Of a DNA stretch of 64,000 bases, positions 1 through 11,572 are shown piece by piece. Both the position numbers and the translations under genes were made by a program. Numbering within the stretch: the stretch's first letter is position 1; the number at the start of each line of letters is the position of its first letter. This DNA comes from Mactra quadrangularis (lineage: Eukaryota; Mollusca; Bivalvia; Venerida; Mactridae), in contig CM046303.1 in the NCBI GenBank assembly GCA_025267735.1, positions 17,598,403-17,662,402 on the forward strand. Reading direction: 5' to 3'. The notes below the pieces were generated by a model that was given only the letters and a program-made list of their open reading frames with translations, ran no database searches and was not told the DNA's origin.

Positions 1-120
1 ATTGCACACTTTTATTTAGCGGATTTAGCCGCAAGTATGAGGGACAAATTAGTAGAACTGTCGTTAGTGAAACGCAAACAGACAAAAATTAGTGACTTTT
101 TCCAAAGCAGGACCTCCTGA
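1..120 (+). pseudogene. C-terminal end of a pogo/Tigger-like transposase (5' cut by window)
   Basis: An open frame runs from base 1 to a TGA at 118-120 (39 codons) with no start in the window. It ends in the peptide KQTKISDFFQ followed by a few residues. QTKISDFF fits a PCNA-interacting box (Q-x-x-I-x-x-F-F), which is typical of the extreme C-terminus of pogo/Tigger-type DDE transposases. An AATAAA at 256-261 could serve as its polyadenylation signal. It lies on the strand opposite to NVL and, if NVL continues to the left, would sit inside an NVL intron. The family assignment is inference from the tail alone; any other nuclear protein with a C-terminal PIP box is possible. Confidence 0.4.
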
Positions 121-418
121 GTGCCACAACACTTGATAAACACTTGTCTTTTTAGGGCAACATGTATTTTATAGATTTTATAGGTTTTATAGATTTTATA
201 GATTTTAAAGATTAACCTTTGTGTTGGATATATTGTACTTCTGAATAGCTTGTTAAATAAATAGTGTACACAAAACTTAAGTTGTATTTTTACCCTGCGT
301 ATTGTGACCCTCTGTCTAATGTGACTTTTTTGGCTAACTCCGAGTGAAGGTCACAATACACAGGTTTGACTGTTCTTAGTACTATAAACATGACAATGAA
401 ATACAAACTATATTGTAC
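121..418. other. Non-coding stretch between transposase tail and NVL exon 6
   Basis: This stretch holds short iterations of ATAGATTTTATAG (166-212) and an AATAAA on the + strand at 256-261. Bases 290-418 are the in-frame read-through of NVL exon 6 past its splice donor and end in a stop. I see no further gene. Confidence 0.5.
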
Positions 419-3400
419 CTTTTTTACTCTGGAAGTCTGTTTCTTTCTAGTTTTGAAAGATTTATCATTACTAGTTGGAACGTATTTCTCTACAGACAGA
501 CCACTCTTTCTACTATCCTCGTTTCTACCAGTGATAAGTTCAATTTCCCCAGTGCCATCAGTATCATCAGGTCCAACAGTAGAAGGTGACTGTGGAGCCG
601 TGTTAGTTGTACCAACATTCTCCTCTGTTATACCACTGTGAAGATATTCCTGTTCTTCCTCAGTCTTCCCAGTGAACACTCTGTACAATGTACCACCTTT
701 CAACCTCGGATCCTTTGTTCCAGACACGTATGAACTAAAAGATGTCCGAGAAGGGAGATTACCCAAAAATTTCTGGATAGTAACTTCCCTAGATTCTTTG
801 CCTGCATTAGTGGAGTTTGGTTTCTTTGGTGATGCATTGTCCCCTTTTCTATCAATAAAATATTTATCACTATAACTTCTCCTCGGACCAACTAGACCAG
901 TTGATGCAAGATTTCTCTCCAGTACATAGGGACTTGCATATATGATTTTACCGTCAGACTTCACCCTTTTATGGTTAGATGATGATGATGGGGTAGTTTC
1001 AGGTAATTTACGTTTTCTCTCTTCCTGGTTAGAACTTGACGCATGGGTAGGACTGTTTCTGTACATGTTGGATAATGCATTGTTGATCGAATTTTTATCC
1101 TGAAATCATACATTATAATGATGTTTCTAAGCAATGAAAAACCTAATACAATCAAATTCAAGAAGAAATCCCGACATTATTTTATCTAAATTACTCTTAA
1201 CCCTAAGAAAAAGGGGATGATTAGAACTCTGAAAGCTAAATCTTATTTATAGCTTCAAAAGATTGAACAATGACACTTGTTGAATACGATTAAAATGTTG
1301 AGACTAATTTAATAACTACTTTTTCATCACTAGAGTATAATGATGCATTATGTGCCGACCCAAACAAGACCCAAAATTCTATTGTTCAATATCCAGCCAA
1401 ATGATCTAATTTACCTGTGAAACTTTTTTATATCAATAACAATATAATCATCAAGATTCTATCTTCAAGCATACCAAAACAGTCATACAATAGTATCCTG
1501 CAAGGTCCTATTTTTGTCCCTGTCCTAACTTGTCACCTTTTTTGTTTTGGTTGAGATACCGGAGATTTCAACAGGTGTGCATGAGTTGCCATGGGAAAAT
1601 TTTTACCATGCATAGTATTTAACGCTCAAGTGATTTCAAATGTAAGTAAACAGTTGCAGTTATCAATTCCTCGTGTTTTTACTAATTTCCCTTTAAATCC
1701 TTAGGGTGACCAAATTAGTACACTGAAGTATATATTCTCACTAACCTTATATTCAACAAGATTTTCATTATCATCATCATCTGAGGTATTATCATCATCA
1801 TTATTATTATTATTGTAATTATCATCATCAGCAGCAGTTTTATCATCATTCTTTTCATCACCTTCATCTCTAGAATGTTCTGATACATTCTTCCAAACAT
1901 ATCGTCCACTGAAGAAATACATTTTAGTTTCAATGAGGGACTTTTGTCAGTTATCTTTCCTAGATAAAATCTGAAGCAATCCAATTGGTAAGTAGGTCCT
2001 TACAGTTGGAATCCTAGGATTTTATCATTGAAATCCTTTGTAAGGATGATAAATAAATCTGTGAGCTAATGCTCACTAGTGATACCCCCGCAAAAATCTA
2101 AAAATATGCGACAAACAGGAAGTAGATGAGCAAGGAGCATGAAATCGCTTTACACCACATGGGACTATGGGATGAAGCAATATGCCAAGTATTAGGCTGC
2201 TGCATGTTATAGTTGCTGAGAAAACTGCGACGGAAATTTTGTAACGGACGGACGCACGCACGCACGGACAAGGGTAAAACAGTATACCCCCCTCTTCTTC
2301 GAAGCGGGGGTATAAATATTTTATCTAATATCTTTCTTGCTAATTAAGATATTAATAGGAGTGATGAAATTTATATAGTTCTTTACCCTGACAAAACTCG
2401 GCTTGATTTTCAAACAAATTAAATTAAATGATTTACAAAAAAGTTATTTAAGATTAATTGTGGCAAATTGACATTGAATCTAACTGGTTGGACCTACCTA
2501 TTTGAAGAGTATACAAGGAGAAATAACTGACTAATGTCCGTTAGTATATAATAGATCGCAATCTGGTTGAAATCAAACTACTTCATGCTCCTTTTTTATC
2601 AACAGAAGATATAATGGCAATTGTAAAGCAAGAAATTCATAATAATCATAACATAGCTGCATACGTAAGATCATAATCATTTCAATATTATTTTTATATA
2701 ATAAGTCTCTAAACAATTAGTCTAAGCAATTAATGCTAGCTAAACTTATAAGGTAGAAAAAAGATTCTAGTAAAGAGTAATCAGGCAGTGACTAATTTAG
2801 TAATTAACACTTTTAATCCACAATATTTTAATAACAATGTTATTCATTCAGATTCAGAATGGGACAATTCAATTAACCACCTTTTCAGAATTTCTTCAGT
2901 ACAGCCCAATCTCTATGAGCATAACACATATTCTAATAATTAATATTCTCATCCAATATTTTTTATTAAAAACACAATTTTTCAAAGTAAAACATAAAAT
3001 ACTCAATCTTACTTTTCTTCTACTAATTCTTTCTCTGTATTACTGTCTTCATCTGTATCAGAGCAAGGTGGGGGTGGATCATGGTTATATGGTTTCTCCA
3101 TGTACGAATATGCTGAAATATTTATTAAATTATATTGGAGCTGAAAATACTAGGACCAAGATTCACAATACAATATGCTGAAATATTTGTAATATTATAA
3201 TGGAGCTGAAAATACTAGGATCAAGATTCACAATACAATATGCTGAAATATTTGTAATATTATAATGGAGATGAAAATACTAGGATCAAGATTCACAATA
3301 CAATATGCTGAAATATTTGTAATATTATAATGGAGATGAAAATACTAGGATCAAGATTCACAATACAATATGCTGAAATATTTGTAATATTATAATGGAG

Positions 3401-6400
3401 ATGAAAATACTAGGATCAAGATTCACAATACAATATGCTGAAATATTTGTAATATTATAATGGAGCTGAAAATACTAGGATCAAGATTCACAATACAATA
3501 TGCTGAAATATTTGTAATATTATAATGGAAATGAAAATACTAGGACCAAGAAACACAATACAATATGCTGAAATATTGATTAAATTATATTGGAGCTGAA
3601 AACACTAGGACCAAGATTCACAATACAATATGCTGAAATATTGGTTAAATTATAATAGAGCTGAAAATACTAGGATCAAGATTCACAATACAAAATGCTG
3701 AAATATTGGTTAAATTATAATAGAGCTGAAAATACTAAGACCAAGATTCACAATACAAAATGCTGAAATATTGGTTAAATTATAATAGAGCTGAAAATAC
3801 TAGGACCAAGATTCACAATACAGATATCGGAACGTGCAAGTTGTCACACGGTACGGACGGTACACGCACGTTATACGAACACGGACTGCACGTTACACGA
3901 TACACGAACACGATAGATAGCTTGATTTGCGGTAAAATACACGATTCCGAGTCTCGATACACGTTTAACACGATTGTTCGAAATCCTCGGCTTTTTTCGC
4001 CCTGAGAAAAACGTTTCAACGACGACACGTTAAACGATTAATGCGTCTCAAATGTAGATTGAAAACAAAACATATTCTTCTGTTTCGTCGTAAATATGTA
4101 ACTAAACAATATAAGTTTTGTTAAAGTTATTGAAAATCGAGTTTACCTGCTCAAATTCTTAAAAACAAAATGTTACAAGTTGGCTTAAATCGAATTTAAA
4201 TTCATGCACACGATTGTCAACTTCGAAATCACACGATAGACAAAGAAATAAAAATTTAAATATGTTACATTGGTTCATTACACGGTTAAGCTTGATTGTA
4301 AAATATAATATTGTATCAATAAATTTATTGAATATCGACATTTTAAGTAGAAATTAAGGTACACGATAGGCGGGCAGTCAATACACGATAGACAAAAAAG
4401 AACACGATTGATAATATTTTGTATAAAAATTGAATTAGTACACGGTGTACAACAAAAATACTAACTGTATAATAAAGAATATTATTACTGTCAAAATAAT
4501 TTAATGTCATTCTTAGTAAGTTTGTTTTAATCGAATTAAAAACCACGAAAAGCCGATCAACTCACACGATTGATAAAAATACACGTTTAAAGTTTTTTTC
4601 CTTTGTTTTCTTCAAATCATTCATTGAGAAAAGATGTCATAATTGAATGTGTATATGTTTCAAAAGTTAAACACAGTCTTAGCTTGATTGTAAAAATATA
4701 AGCAAGTCATATAGAATAGATTATTTTATTGAATATTGACATTTTTAGTAGAAATGAAGGTACACGATCGGCGAGCAGTCATTACACGATAGACAAAGAA
4801 GAACACGATTGATATTTTTTTTATCAAACAAATTATGTTAGTACTTGATGTATAACAAAAATACAAACTGCAGAATAAAGAATATCATTACTGACAAAAA
4901 TTGTTTATGTCATTCTTTGTAAGTTGGCTTTATTCAGATTTAAAACCACACACACGATAGCTGGCGAAACCCACACGATAGAAAAAGAAATACACGTTTC
5001 AATTTTTTTCTGTTTTTATTTTCAAGCCATTCATGGTGAAAAATACTTTGAATTAGTATTTTTTTTCAAAACAGTCTACGCGTGATTAAAAAAATATAAG
5101 CATGTCATATTGTATAATGGTCGCCTTTTTAGTAGTATGTATACTAGATATAAACGTTTACATGCAGTGCTTGCGTGAAGACGCGGTATTAAAACAGTAC
5201 ACACACCTCGTGTTAACTTACTATTTTATGCCGACTACAAAATCGATATTTAAATAAAAAGTTTTACATATAAGTACGCAAATATGAGGGAATAATACGA
5301 ATAAACTGTAAAAACTAAATAATTTAATTTACTTTAAGAATTAAAACAATGATGACTTTTTTAATCATATCGAGTCGTGATAAACGAGTTCTTGACCAAG
5401 TGAGATGTCAATTATAACAGTTTGTTTACTAAACGCTTTAGCCACTGACAAGCAAAGAAAATGTTTGATGATTAAGATAAATAAAAGCATGTGTTTACAT
5501 TTTAAATATAATAATATTATAACGATTATTTTAATTTAGTAACAACATTTCGGTTGGGCCGCAATTTAATTGACCGCAGATTGGTCCGGAATGAGCCGCA
5601 GTTTATCGACGTACGGCATTTAAGCAGGAATTTCCGGTTTAAACAAAGTCAAAATTTATTCTAAACTCAACTTAATGAATCGCGGTTTTTCTTTTTGTTT
5701 ACGGATGATGATTAGTCGACAATGCATAAGTATTTAATACATTTATACGTATGGATTTGTCAATATCTCGGGCACACGATACACGGTAATAAAACGCAAA
5801 ATCACAATATCTCGGACCGATTTTTACCGAGCATTTACACGATGAGCGGTCTACACGTTACACGATTGAAATACACGGTGAATTATACACGCACACGGTA
5901 TGAATGATACACGCACGATACACGCAAATTTCGGAAACTTGCACGATCCGAGATCTGTACAATATGCTGAAACATTGGCTAAACCAAATGTTTACTAGCA
6001 GAAACAAGTTGCCCAAACCCAAATATAGATTGCCAGGGGCTATAGAACAACCTTTACTATTGAGCCCTGTAAATCTCAAGTTGATAATGTTGCATGTGGT
6101 TGGAATTTTTCTTGTGTTAATCAAATGGTTAATCTCCAGTAACTTAAATGGTAGCAAGTATTACAGCACTCAATACTGCTTATATTTAACAATAAATAAT
6201 CATGCTTGTTACCTAATACAATGTATTGTGCATGCAGGGGTAAGGAAAATTCAAATTTTTCAAGGTTTTTTTCCAGTGAAATCTACTTGTCTGGAATCAA
6301 ATACACTTGTACAGAAGTTCAATATCCCAAAAGAAATGTTGAGATGCTATGAATGCTATGATATAAAATAAATGCAATCAGATAGAATAAATAATTCATT

Positions 6401-9400
6401 GTTCACTGTTGAATCTCATTAAATCATAGACACATAGATCTACATTATCATGTTTTGCCATGTTAGTACATTTACAGCTAAACAAAAAAACTTGTCCAGT
6501 AAAAAACTGGATTGGGAATACTCACTTGTCTACAGAGTTAAATGTTTCAGTCAGAAAAGTTGGGAATAGGAATTCCACACCCCTGATATGAATTGCATGA
6601 TTATGAAGTATCCATACATGGTACTATTTCTGCAGAACCTAAATACATAAATTAGGCCAGACCTTTAATATTTTTCGTCTAACAAAAATCCCGACCCAGA
6701 AATTGAAGTAAATTTAAAATCTTAAAAATGGATTTTTTATTACCCTTAATACTTATTTTTGTACCAAAAAAGAAAAAACATTCCCATCCCAGTATGACTA
6801 AGCTCAATGTGTCAATTATCACTCAATTATCACGGTTTAGGAAAATGTCAGTGAATTTCTAAGATAAATATCAATTTCTCCCAGAGCTTGCACAAAATGG
6901 GTTTGCAAGTTGGTTGTAATTGACATATTTAATTTTTATTTTATTTCGACTTCCATATTCATTTTTTCAAGACAATTTTTGTAAGACTAAAAATATGAAA
7001 GTGTGGCCTTAGTAAAAGTATACAAACCTTTATCAACATACTGTACAAACATACTTTTCTTCTTTCTTCCATATTCTCTGTAGAATAAATATTACAGATA
7101 ATAGACAATTTCGTAACAGCTGCATATTAAAAAAATGTCATTATATTAACTTGCACAAAGAAGGTGAGAAACATTTAGGAGCATAGAAATGACAAATTTA
7201 ACTAGATGGTCCACATGAATATGAATATTTTACCTAAACTAATAAAAGCAACAGTCACAGTCACTATTGAAACTATTTAAAATTTATTTTGCAGCAGCAT
7301 TACTTTCATTGACACTAATTTAATCAAGTTTGTGAATTGCGTTCTTCAAAAATTGTTGGACATTCGGATCACATAATTATATTACACTATGATGTTAAAT
7401 TACATAGCATTGATTTAGCACAGACCTAATTCCCCAAATCAATAGCTACTTTCCTTGGTCAATAGTCTTCTGTTGCAGATTTCTGAAAATCTCCTTGATA
7501 AAACTTCATACTACTAATTAGAGGCTGGTACCATGGATTGATAGATCTCTCACAGATACCCTCTTACAGCTGGGATAAACAAAGCAATGTAGGTACTTTT
7601 CTTGCTCATTGAAATTTATAGTGCTCAAGTTGGGTTTCATATAACTTCTCACGACCTATGAGGGCATGACGCCTCTGAACTAGTGTTCCCACAAAACTGG
7701 TGATTCAAATAATTTCTTATAATTAACAACAACTACATTTTTATATTATGAAACAGAAAATTTGTACAATCAATACTTACGGATATTTCTGTTGCAGATA
7801 ATCAGCCATTAAAGGTATACTGACAAAGTTCTTATTCAATCTAGTATCAAGATACTGCAAACAAAATAAAAATCTTGTTACTATGGGCAGGTTTATAAAG
7901 AAATACACAAATTCCTTAAAATACATAAACCCTGTTGCCAAATTTCACATGCCATTCTACAAGTGTTGACTACTTCTTCCTTCAGACGGAAAGAACATTA
8001 CAGTAAAAGTTAACTGACTTGAACTCAAGGGGACATGAAAAAAATCGAGCAAGCCAGGTACTCTACCCAGCCAGAATTTGCCGGAGTATGATGTTATTAC
8101 TTCCCTTTGTTTATTAATAGTTGATCCGTGCCAGACCCAGCCAATTAATTTGACCTGGTGGTGTTTGAGCAAATTAAAATGCTCAAATTATTGAGTATAC
8201 ACTTAACAAGAGCTGTCAGAGGAGACAGCATGCTCGACTTAGTAAGTGTTTGTCACAGGAGATGTGGTTGATGATAAGGAACATACATATTTTAAAATTT
8301 GAAAATATAACCTTAACAAATTCAAAGAAAAAAAAAAGAAATAAATAGAAAACTATAAGTTCAAGGGGGATAACTCTGAAAAAATGTATAAGGAGTTATG
8401 AATCTTGTCACATGAGATGTGGTTGATAATAAGGAACATATATCTAAAGTTTGAAGTCAATACCTGAAGAAATAAAACAGTTGCAGTAAAAACAAACATT
8501 TTTTAAAGAAAACTCTAATTTCAAGGGGAGATAATTCTGAAAAAAAAATATATTTGGAGTTATGAACCTTGTCACATGAGATGTGGTTGATAATAAGGAA
8601 CATATATTTAAAGTCAATACCTAAAGAATTAAAATAGTTGCAGTAAAAACAAATATTTATTAAAGAAAACTATAAGTTCAAGGGGGATAACTTTGAAAAT
8701 AATGTATACGGAGTTATGAACCTTGTCTCATGAGATGTGGTTGATAATAAGGAACATATATTTAAAGTTTGAAATCAATACCTAAAGAAATAAAACAGTT
8801 GCAGTAAAAACAAACATTTTTTAAAGAAAACTCTAAGTTCAAGGGGAGATAATTCTGAACAAAATGCATTCGGAGTTATGGACCATGTCACATGAGATGT
8901 GGTTGATAGAAAGGAACATATATTTAAAGTTTGAAGTTAATATCTTAAGAAATAACAAAGATACATAAGAAAGTATTTTACTGCACAAAAACTTTAATCT
9001 GTGCACAAAAACTTCAATCAGTTCAAGGGGAGATAATTCTTGAAAAAATGTGTTTGGAGTTATGGACCTTGTCACATGAGATGTGGTTGATAGTAAGGAA
9101 CATATATTTAAAGTTTGAAGTTAATATCTTAAGAAATAACAAAGATATAGAAGAAAGTATTTTACTGCACAAAAACTTTAATCAGAAGTGTGGACGCGGA
9201 CGCCGACGCCGGGGCGAGTAGGAGAGCTCTACATTACTTCGTAAAGTCGAGCTAAAAAGTATTGAATAATGATATGCATGTAGTTGTATCAGATTATGAA
9301 AACTTTTATCATAATTTTTATAAAAGAAATATTCACCTCCTTCATTCTTGGAATCAATCTTGGATCTTTTATTTTTCTCTTTTTCATATTCATTTTCTGT

Positions 9401-9792
9401 TCTATTTTGTTTCTGATAGCATCTTTTCTCTGTGCTTTTTGCTTGCTGGCTGCTGGTGGTACTTTCTTTGTTGATGGTGGTTTCCCATCAGGAGGATGTA
9501 ACTGATCAAGCTTTCTAGCAGCTGCTACTGCTCTCCTTGCAAATTTATCAAGAGAGACTTCCATTTCTTCTGTAGCAACTGATGGTGCTGTTTGGTTCTT
9601 AGTTAAAACATTGGAACCAAAACTTTTGTCACTTTCTTTGGTATCTGCTTTAACATTTGATGGTTTTGTCTCACTTCCACCAGGGTTTGTAGTCTGGTTA
9701 GAGGACTCTGGCTCAGCTCCTAGAGTAGATACTGATGTATCATCTCCATTTGTCTTTCCTGATAACTGCTTCAGACGCTTCTTTTTCACCAT
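419..9792 (-). CDS. NVL: NVL-like nucleolar AAA-ATPase, N-terminal part (six exons, 3' part off the left edge)
   Basis: NVL is the nuclear VCP-like AAA+ ATPase that acts in the nucleolus in 60S ribosome maturation. Six exons join in phase: 9337-9792, 7781-7854, 7028-7077, 3013-3052, 1746-1908, 419-1099, giving 1464 bp or 488 codons with no stop. The start ATG at 9792 lies in a good context (ACCATGG). Residues about 143-193 resemble the NVL N-terminal domain: an RLIPRMKE/YL start, VSIPLMADYLQ, then EYGRKKK. This is followed by an acidic Asp/Asn tract (about 219-261), the NNALSNMYRN motif matching the NSSLLSLYRKG region of human NVL, the basic RKRK at 289-292, and a KYFID motif. The two ATPase domains should follow to the left. 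The lysine-rich first ~140 residues are longer than I expect for vertebrate NVL. The 40- and 50-bp exons rest mainly on phase and splice sites. A probable 3' splice site near 9815 implies a 5'UTR intron. Confidence 0.72.
1932..2545. mobile_element. Miniature inverted-repeat element, copy A (interrupted by a nested insertion)
   Basis: The ends are inverted copies of GGGACTTTTGTCAGTTAT (left) and its imperfect complement near 2521-2545. The interior matches the copy at 33906-34168, including CTGAAGCAATCCAATTGGT and GTAGGTCCTTACAGTTGGAA. Copy A is longer because another element (about 2062-2314) sits inside it. A third partial copy, the left end only, is at about 28407-28450. The element lies in NVL intron 4. 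The superfamily is not determined. Confidence 0.7.
2062..2314. mobile_element. Nested short element with GATACCCCCGC / GCGGGGGTATAA ends
   Basis: The left part carries GTGATACCCCCGC and the right end its complement GCGGGGGTATAA. Near the right end is an ACGG/ACGC microsatellite (about 2246-2271) followed by AAGGGTAAAACAGTATACCC. This arrangement is one I associate with a widespread bivalve repeat. It splits copy A of the surrounding miniature element, so it is the younger insertion. Confidence 0.6.
3106..3820. repeat. 65-bp tandem repeat, exactly 11 units
   Basis: Units are marked by ATGCTGAAATATT and GCTGAAAATACTAGGA. The recurring start falls at 3171, 3236, 3301, 3366, 3431, 3496, 3561, 3626, 3691 and 3756, an invariant 65-bp spacing with no insertions or deletions. 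The array begins 54 bp from the 40-bp NVL exon 4, in intron 3. One degenerate half unit recurs at about 5958-5985. It is not coding: frames across it contain stops. Confidence 0.95.
3835..5950 (+). repeat. Block saturated with the dispersed motif ACACG(A/G/T)
   Basis: By hand count there are about 35 occurrences of ACACG on the + strand in 2.1 kb, most as ACACGAT, ACACGGT or ACACGTT, against one CGTGT on that strand (near 5208). The block contains a diverged direct duplication of roughly 400 bp (about 4140-4600 against 4640-5060) in which the ACACGAT sites are better kept than the sequence between them. It is intronic to NVL, so NVL pre-mRNA would carry AUCGUGU-type motifs. No open frame of note was seen and the function is unknown. 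Confidence 0.75.
5985..6072 (+). repeat. Copy of an old dispersed repeat (AACAAGTTGCCC family)
   Basis: The segment with ACTAGCAGAAACAAGTTGCC, a TAAATATAG-like core and AACCTTTA..TTGAGCCCTG recurs, diverged, at about 11380-11480, 18455-18545 and, inverted, at 31600-31682. It looks like an ancient non-autonomous element. Its ends are not defined and it carries no coding capacity. Confidence 0.5.
8206..9258 (+). repeat. Long dispersed repeat, copy 1 (about 1.05 kb, internal 165-bp tandem units)
   Basis: It begins ACAAGAGCTGTCAGAGGAG and ends AAAGTCGAGCTAAAAA. Subterminal GCTCGACTT and AAGTCGAGC are inverted copies of each other. The inside is about six tandem units built round GGAGTTATGAACCTTGTCAC and ATGAGATGTGGTTGATAATA. 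A near-identical copy lies at 38473-39529 and a shorter one at 45623-46186. This copy lies in NVL intron 1. No transposase is present, so it is probably a non-autonomous element. Confidence 0.85.
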
Positions 9793-9867
9793 GGTAATTA
9801 ATATTTGCTCAGCTAAAATACAGACAGGAACCTGAAATTCAGCATAAACTTCATATACTGTAATAAT

Positions 9868-10979
9868 TAGGGATGGGTATTGCCGGAAATTTCGTATTGC
9901 GATATATTGCGATACGCAACAGCGTATTGCAATACGTATTGTGATATATTGGGAGTTTAGAACATAAGCTTTTTTCAGCACCCATGCTTGTATTTTACTG
10001 ACAATATGAAGATTCAACACAATTATACATTGTGACAGCTTTATTTAAGCTGTTGCAAACATTTATGACTCAACTTTTGTCCAGTAAAGTAAGTATTATT
10101 ATAAACCTTAGTTTGAATCGAATGTTCCTTTGCAACACTTTTCTGATAGACTGTTAGCATGCCAATTGTGAGTTACATATTAAGCATTAACACATTGCCA
10201 CGTAGAGCTTTCTCTGATTTGCCAAACTGCCAAATAATAGGTAAAGCATTCCCTGTAGTACACTGTATGCATGAAGGTGTACTAGGAAGTGTGCAAATTT
10301 TGCAAGAAACTTGACACCTACTTAGCTTTAAAAGGGGGTTTAAAATGAGCAATTTATTTATAATACAATAAGAAAAAAAGATGTAGGAAACAAAACTTCC
10401 TGTTCAGTCATATATTTCTTATACAACTTATTGAAACAATTTAAACATTTCAAAGGGTGTGTTAAACACATTAGGAGACATTATTTAAGAGAATATAAGT
10501 GCCACTATTTTCATTTATTGTCCTATTAGATAGTAAAGCTCTAATATGCATGTGTCTATAGATGGTCATCACTGATAAGTCCTTGTAATTGGCCCCTGAT
10601 TTGACTCCTGAAACAATCAGATAAGTGGTCATACTTCACTAGGGGAGTCTTTGTGATCAGATGTCTTGATAGAAACATGCTGTTTCAGGCTGATTACATG
10701 ATTACCCTATTAACGACTTGCTAGTTTATTATATACTTATAGAATTCTGAAGTTATGGATACTTTATACTAGACCTTTATGCTAAAATAGAATAAAGGAA
10801 AACCAAAAATGAAATATTTTCTGGTCAAATTCTGCCACAAATAATGCAAAACAGGTTTGAGTATGCACTATTAGTCCATTAGTTTAAGATAAAAAATATT
10901 GCGATTTATTGCGGGACCGTACCAGTACGTATTGTGTTTGAAACATATTGCAATATACAGGTATTATCGCGCATCCCTA
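9868..10979. mobile_element. Non-autonomous hAT-type DNA transposon with 8-bp target duplication
   Basis: The left end is TAGGGATGGGTATT and the right end GCGCATCCCTA, flanked on both sides by GTAATAAT (9860-9867 and 10980-10987). A perfect 8-bp duplication with TAGGGATGG-type ends is characteristic of hAT elements. Subterminal regions hold repeated ATATTGCGATAC-like motifs on both sides, plausible transposase-binding sites. The 1112-bp element has no transposase frame. It sits immediately upstream of the NVL start codon exon, probably in a 5'UTR intron or the promoter. Confidence 0.85.
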
Positions 10980-11205
10980 GTAATAATACATGGCATTTAA
11001 TTTATGAAAAATTATCTGAAATCCAAAGCATGAAACAAGGTTGTTGCATGATACCATTAAATTGATTAAATGTTCATAATTGATACAGAAAACTACTAGA
11101 TGAACTAACTACGGGCCACAGTCCTGGGTCCTACATTAATTTTTGAACTATGTTGCCTGGTTAGAAACCTGTAGCCTGTTCAATTACCCCAAACGTTACA
11201 TAATG

Positions 11206-11345
11206 TTAGGGTTGGAACAACTTAACCCAAAGACAACTCAACCAGAGACAAACTCAATCCCCAACTAACGGGTTGAGTTGTCACAACTTTGAGTTGAGTT
11301 ATCCACGGGTTGAGTTGTCTTCGGGTCGAGTTTTCTTGTATCCGT
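11206..11345. repeat. Foldback cluster of GACAACTCAACC / GGTTGAGTTGTC
   Basis: Several copies of AGACAACTCAACC on the left face several of GGTTGAGTTGTC on the right within 140 bp, so the segment can fold on itself. A related run of ACAACTCAACC-like words occurs at about 38100-38185. The architecture, short direct repeats arranged as an inverted pair, recalls the larger foldback elements at 28598 and 51022. Confidence 0.55.
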
Positions 11346-11539
11346 AACGTTAGCTAACAGTTGTTACTGAACAAGCTGCTCATTTAACTTGTCCAAACCA
11401 TAAGTTTAATAGCAGTTACAAGTTGCCAGAACCTAAATACATGTTTCAAGGGCAATAGTATAACCTTTAATGTGGAGCCATGTCACAGTCACACATGACA
11501 CATGCATTCAGAACATGTAGATCTATATCTACATAGTAT

Positions 11540-11572
11540 GTGATTCTGCCAAAAATTGACAGGCAGAATCAC
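11540..11572. repeat. Perfect 11-bp stem hairpin
   Basis: GTGATTCTGCC and GGCAGAATCAC are separated by 11 bases. It lies in intergenic DNA with no associated gene. It may be a small palindromic relic. Confidence 0.8.

Noticed and set aside
1715..1984. Minus-strand frame full of Met and Ile over the NVL acidic exon
   Set aside because: It is the shifted reading of the GAT/AAT trinucleotide repeat; the Asp/Asn frame fits the phase of both neighbouring exons.
5904..6371. A 155-codon plus-strand open frame
   Set aside because: It starts in the ACACG block, passes through a dispersed repeat and a tandem-repeat half unit, and has no recognisable domain or codon bias.
9793..10020. Upstream in-frame extension of the NVL first exon to codon 10020
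   Set aside because: Most of it lies inside the hAT-type element and reads through its subterminal repeats; the ATG at 9792 has a good context and a splice acceptor just upstream.
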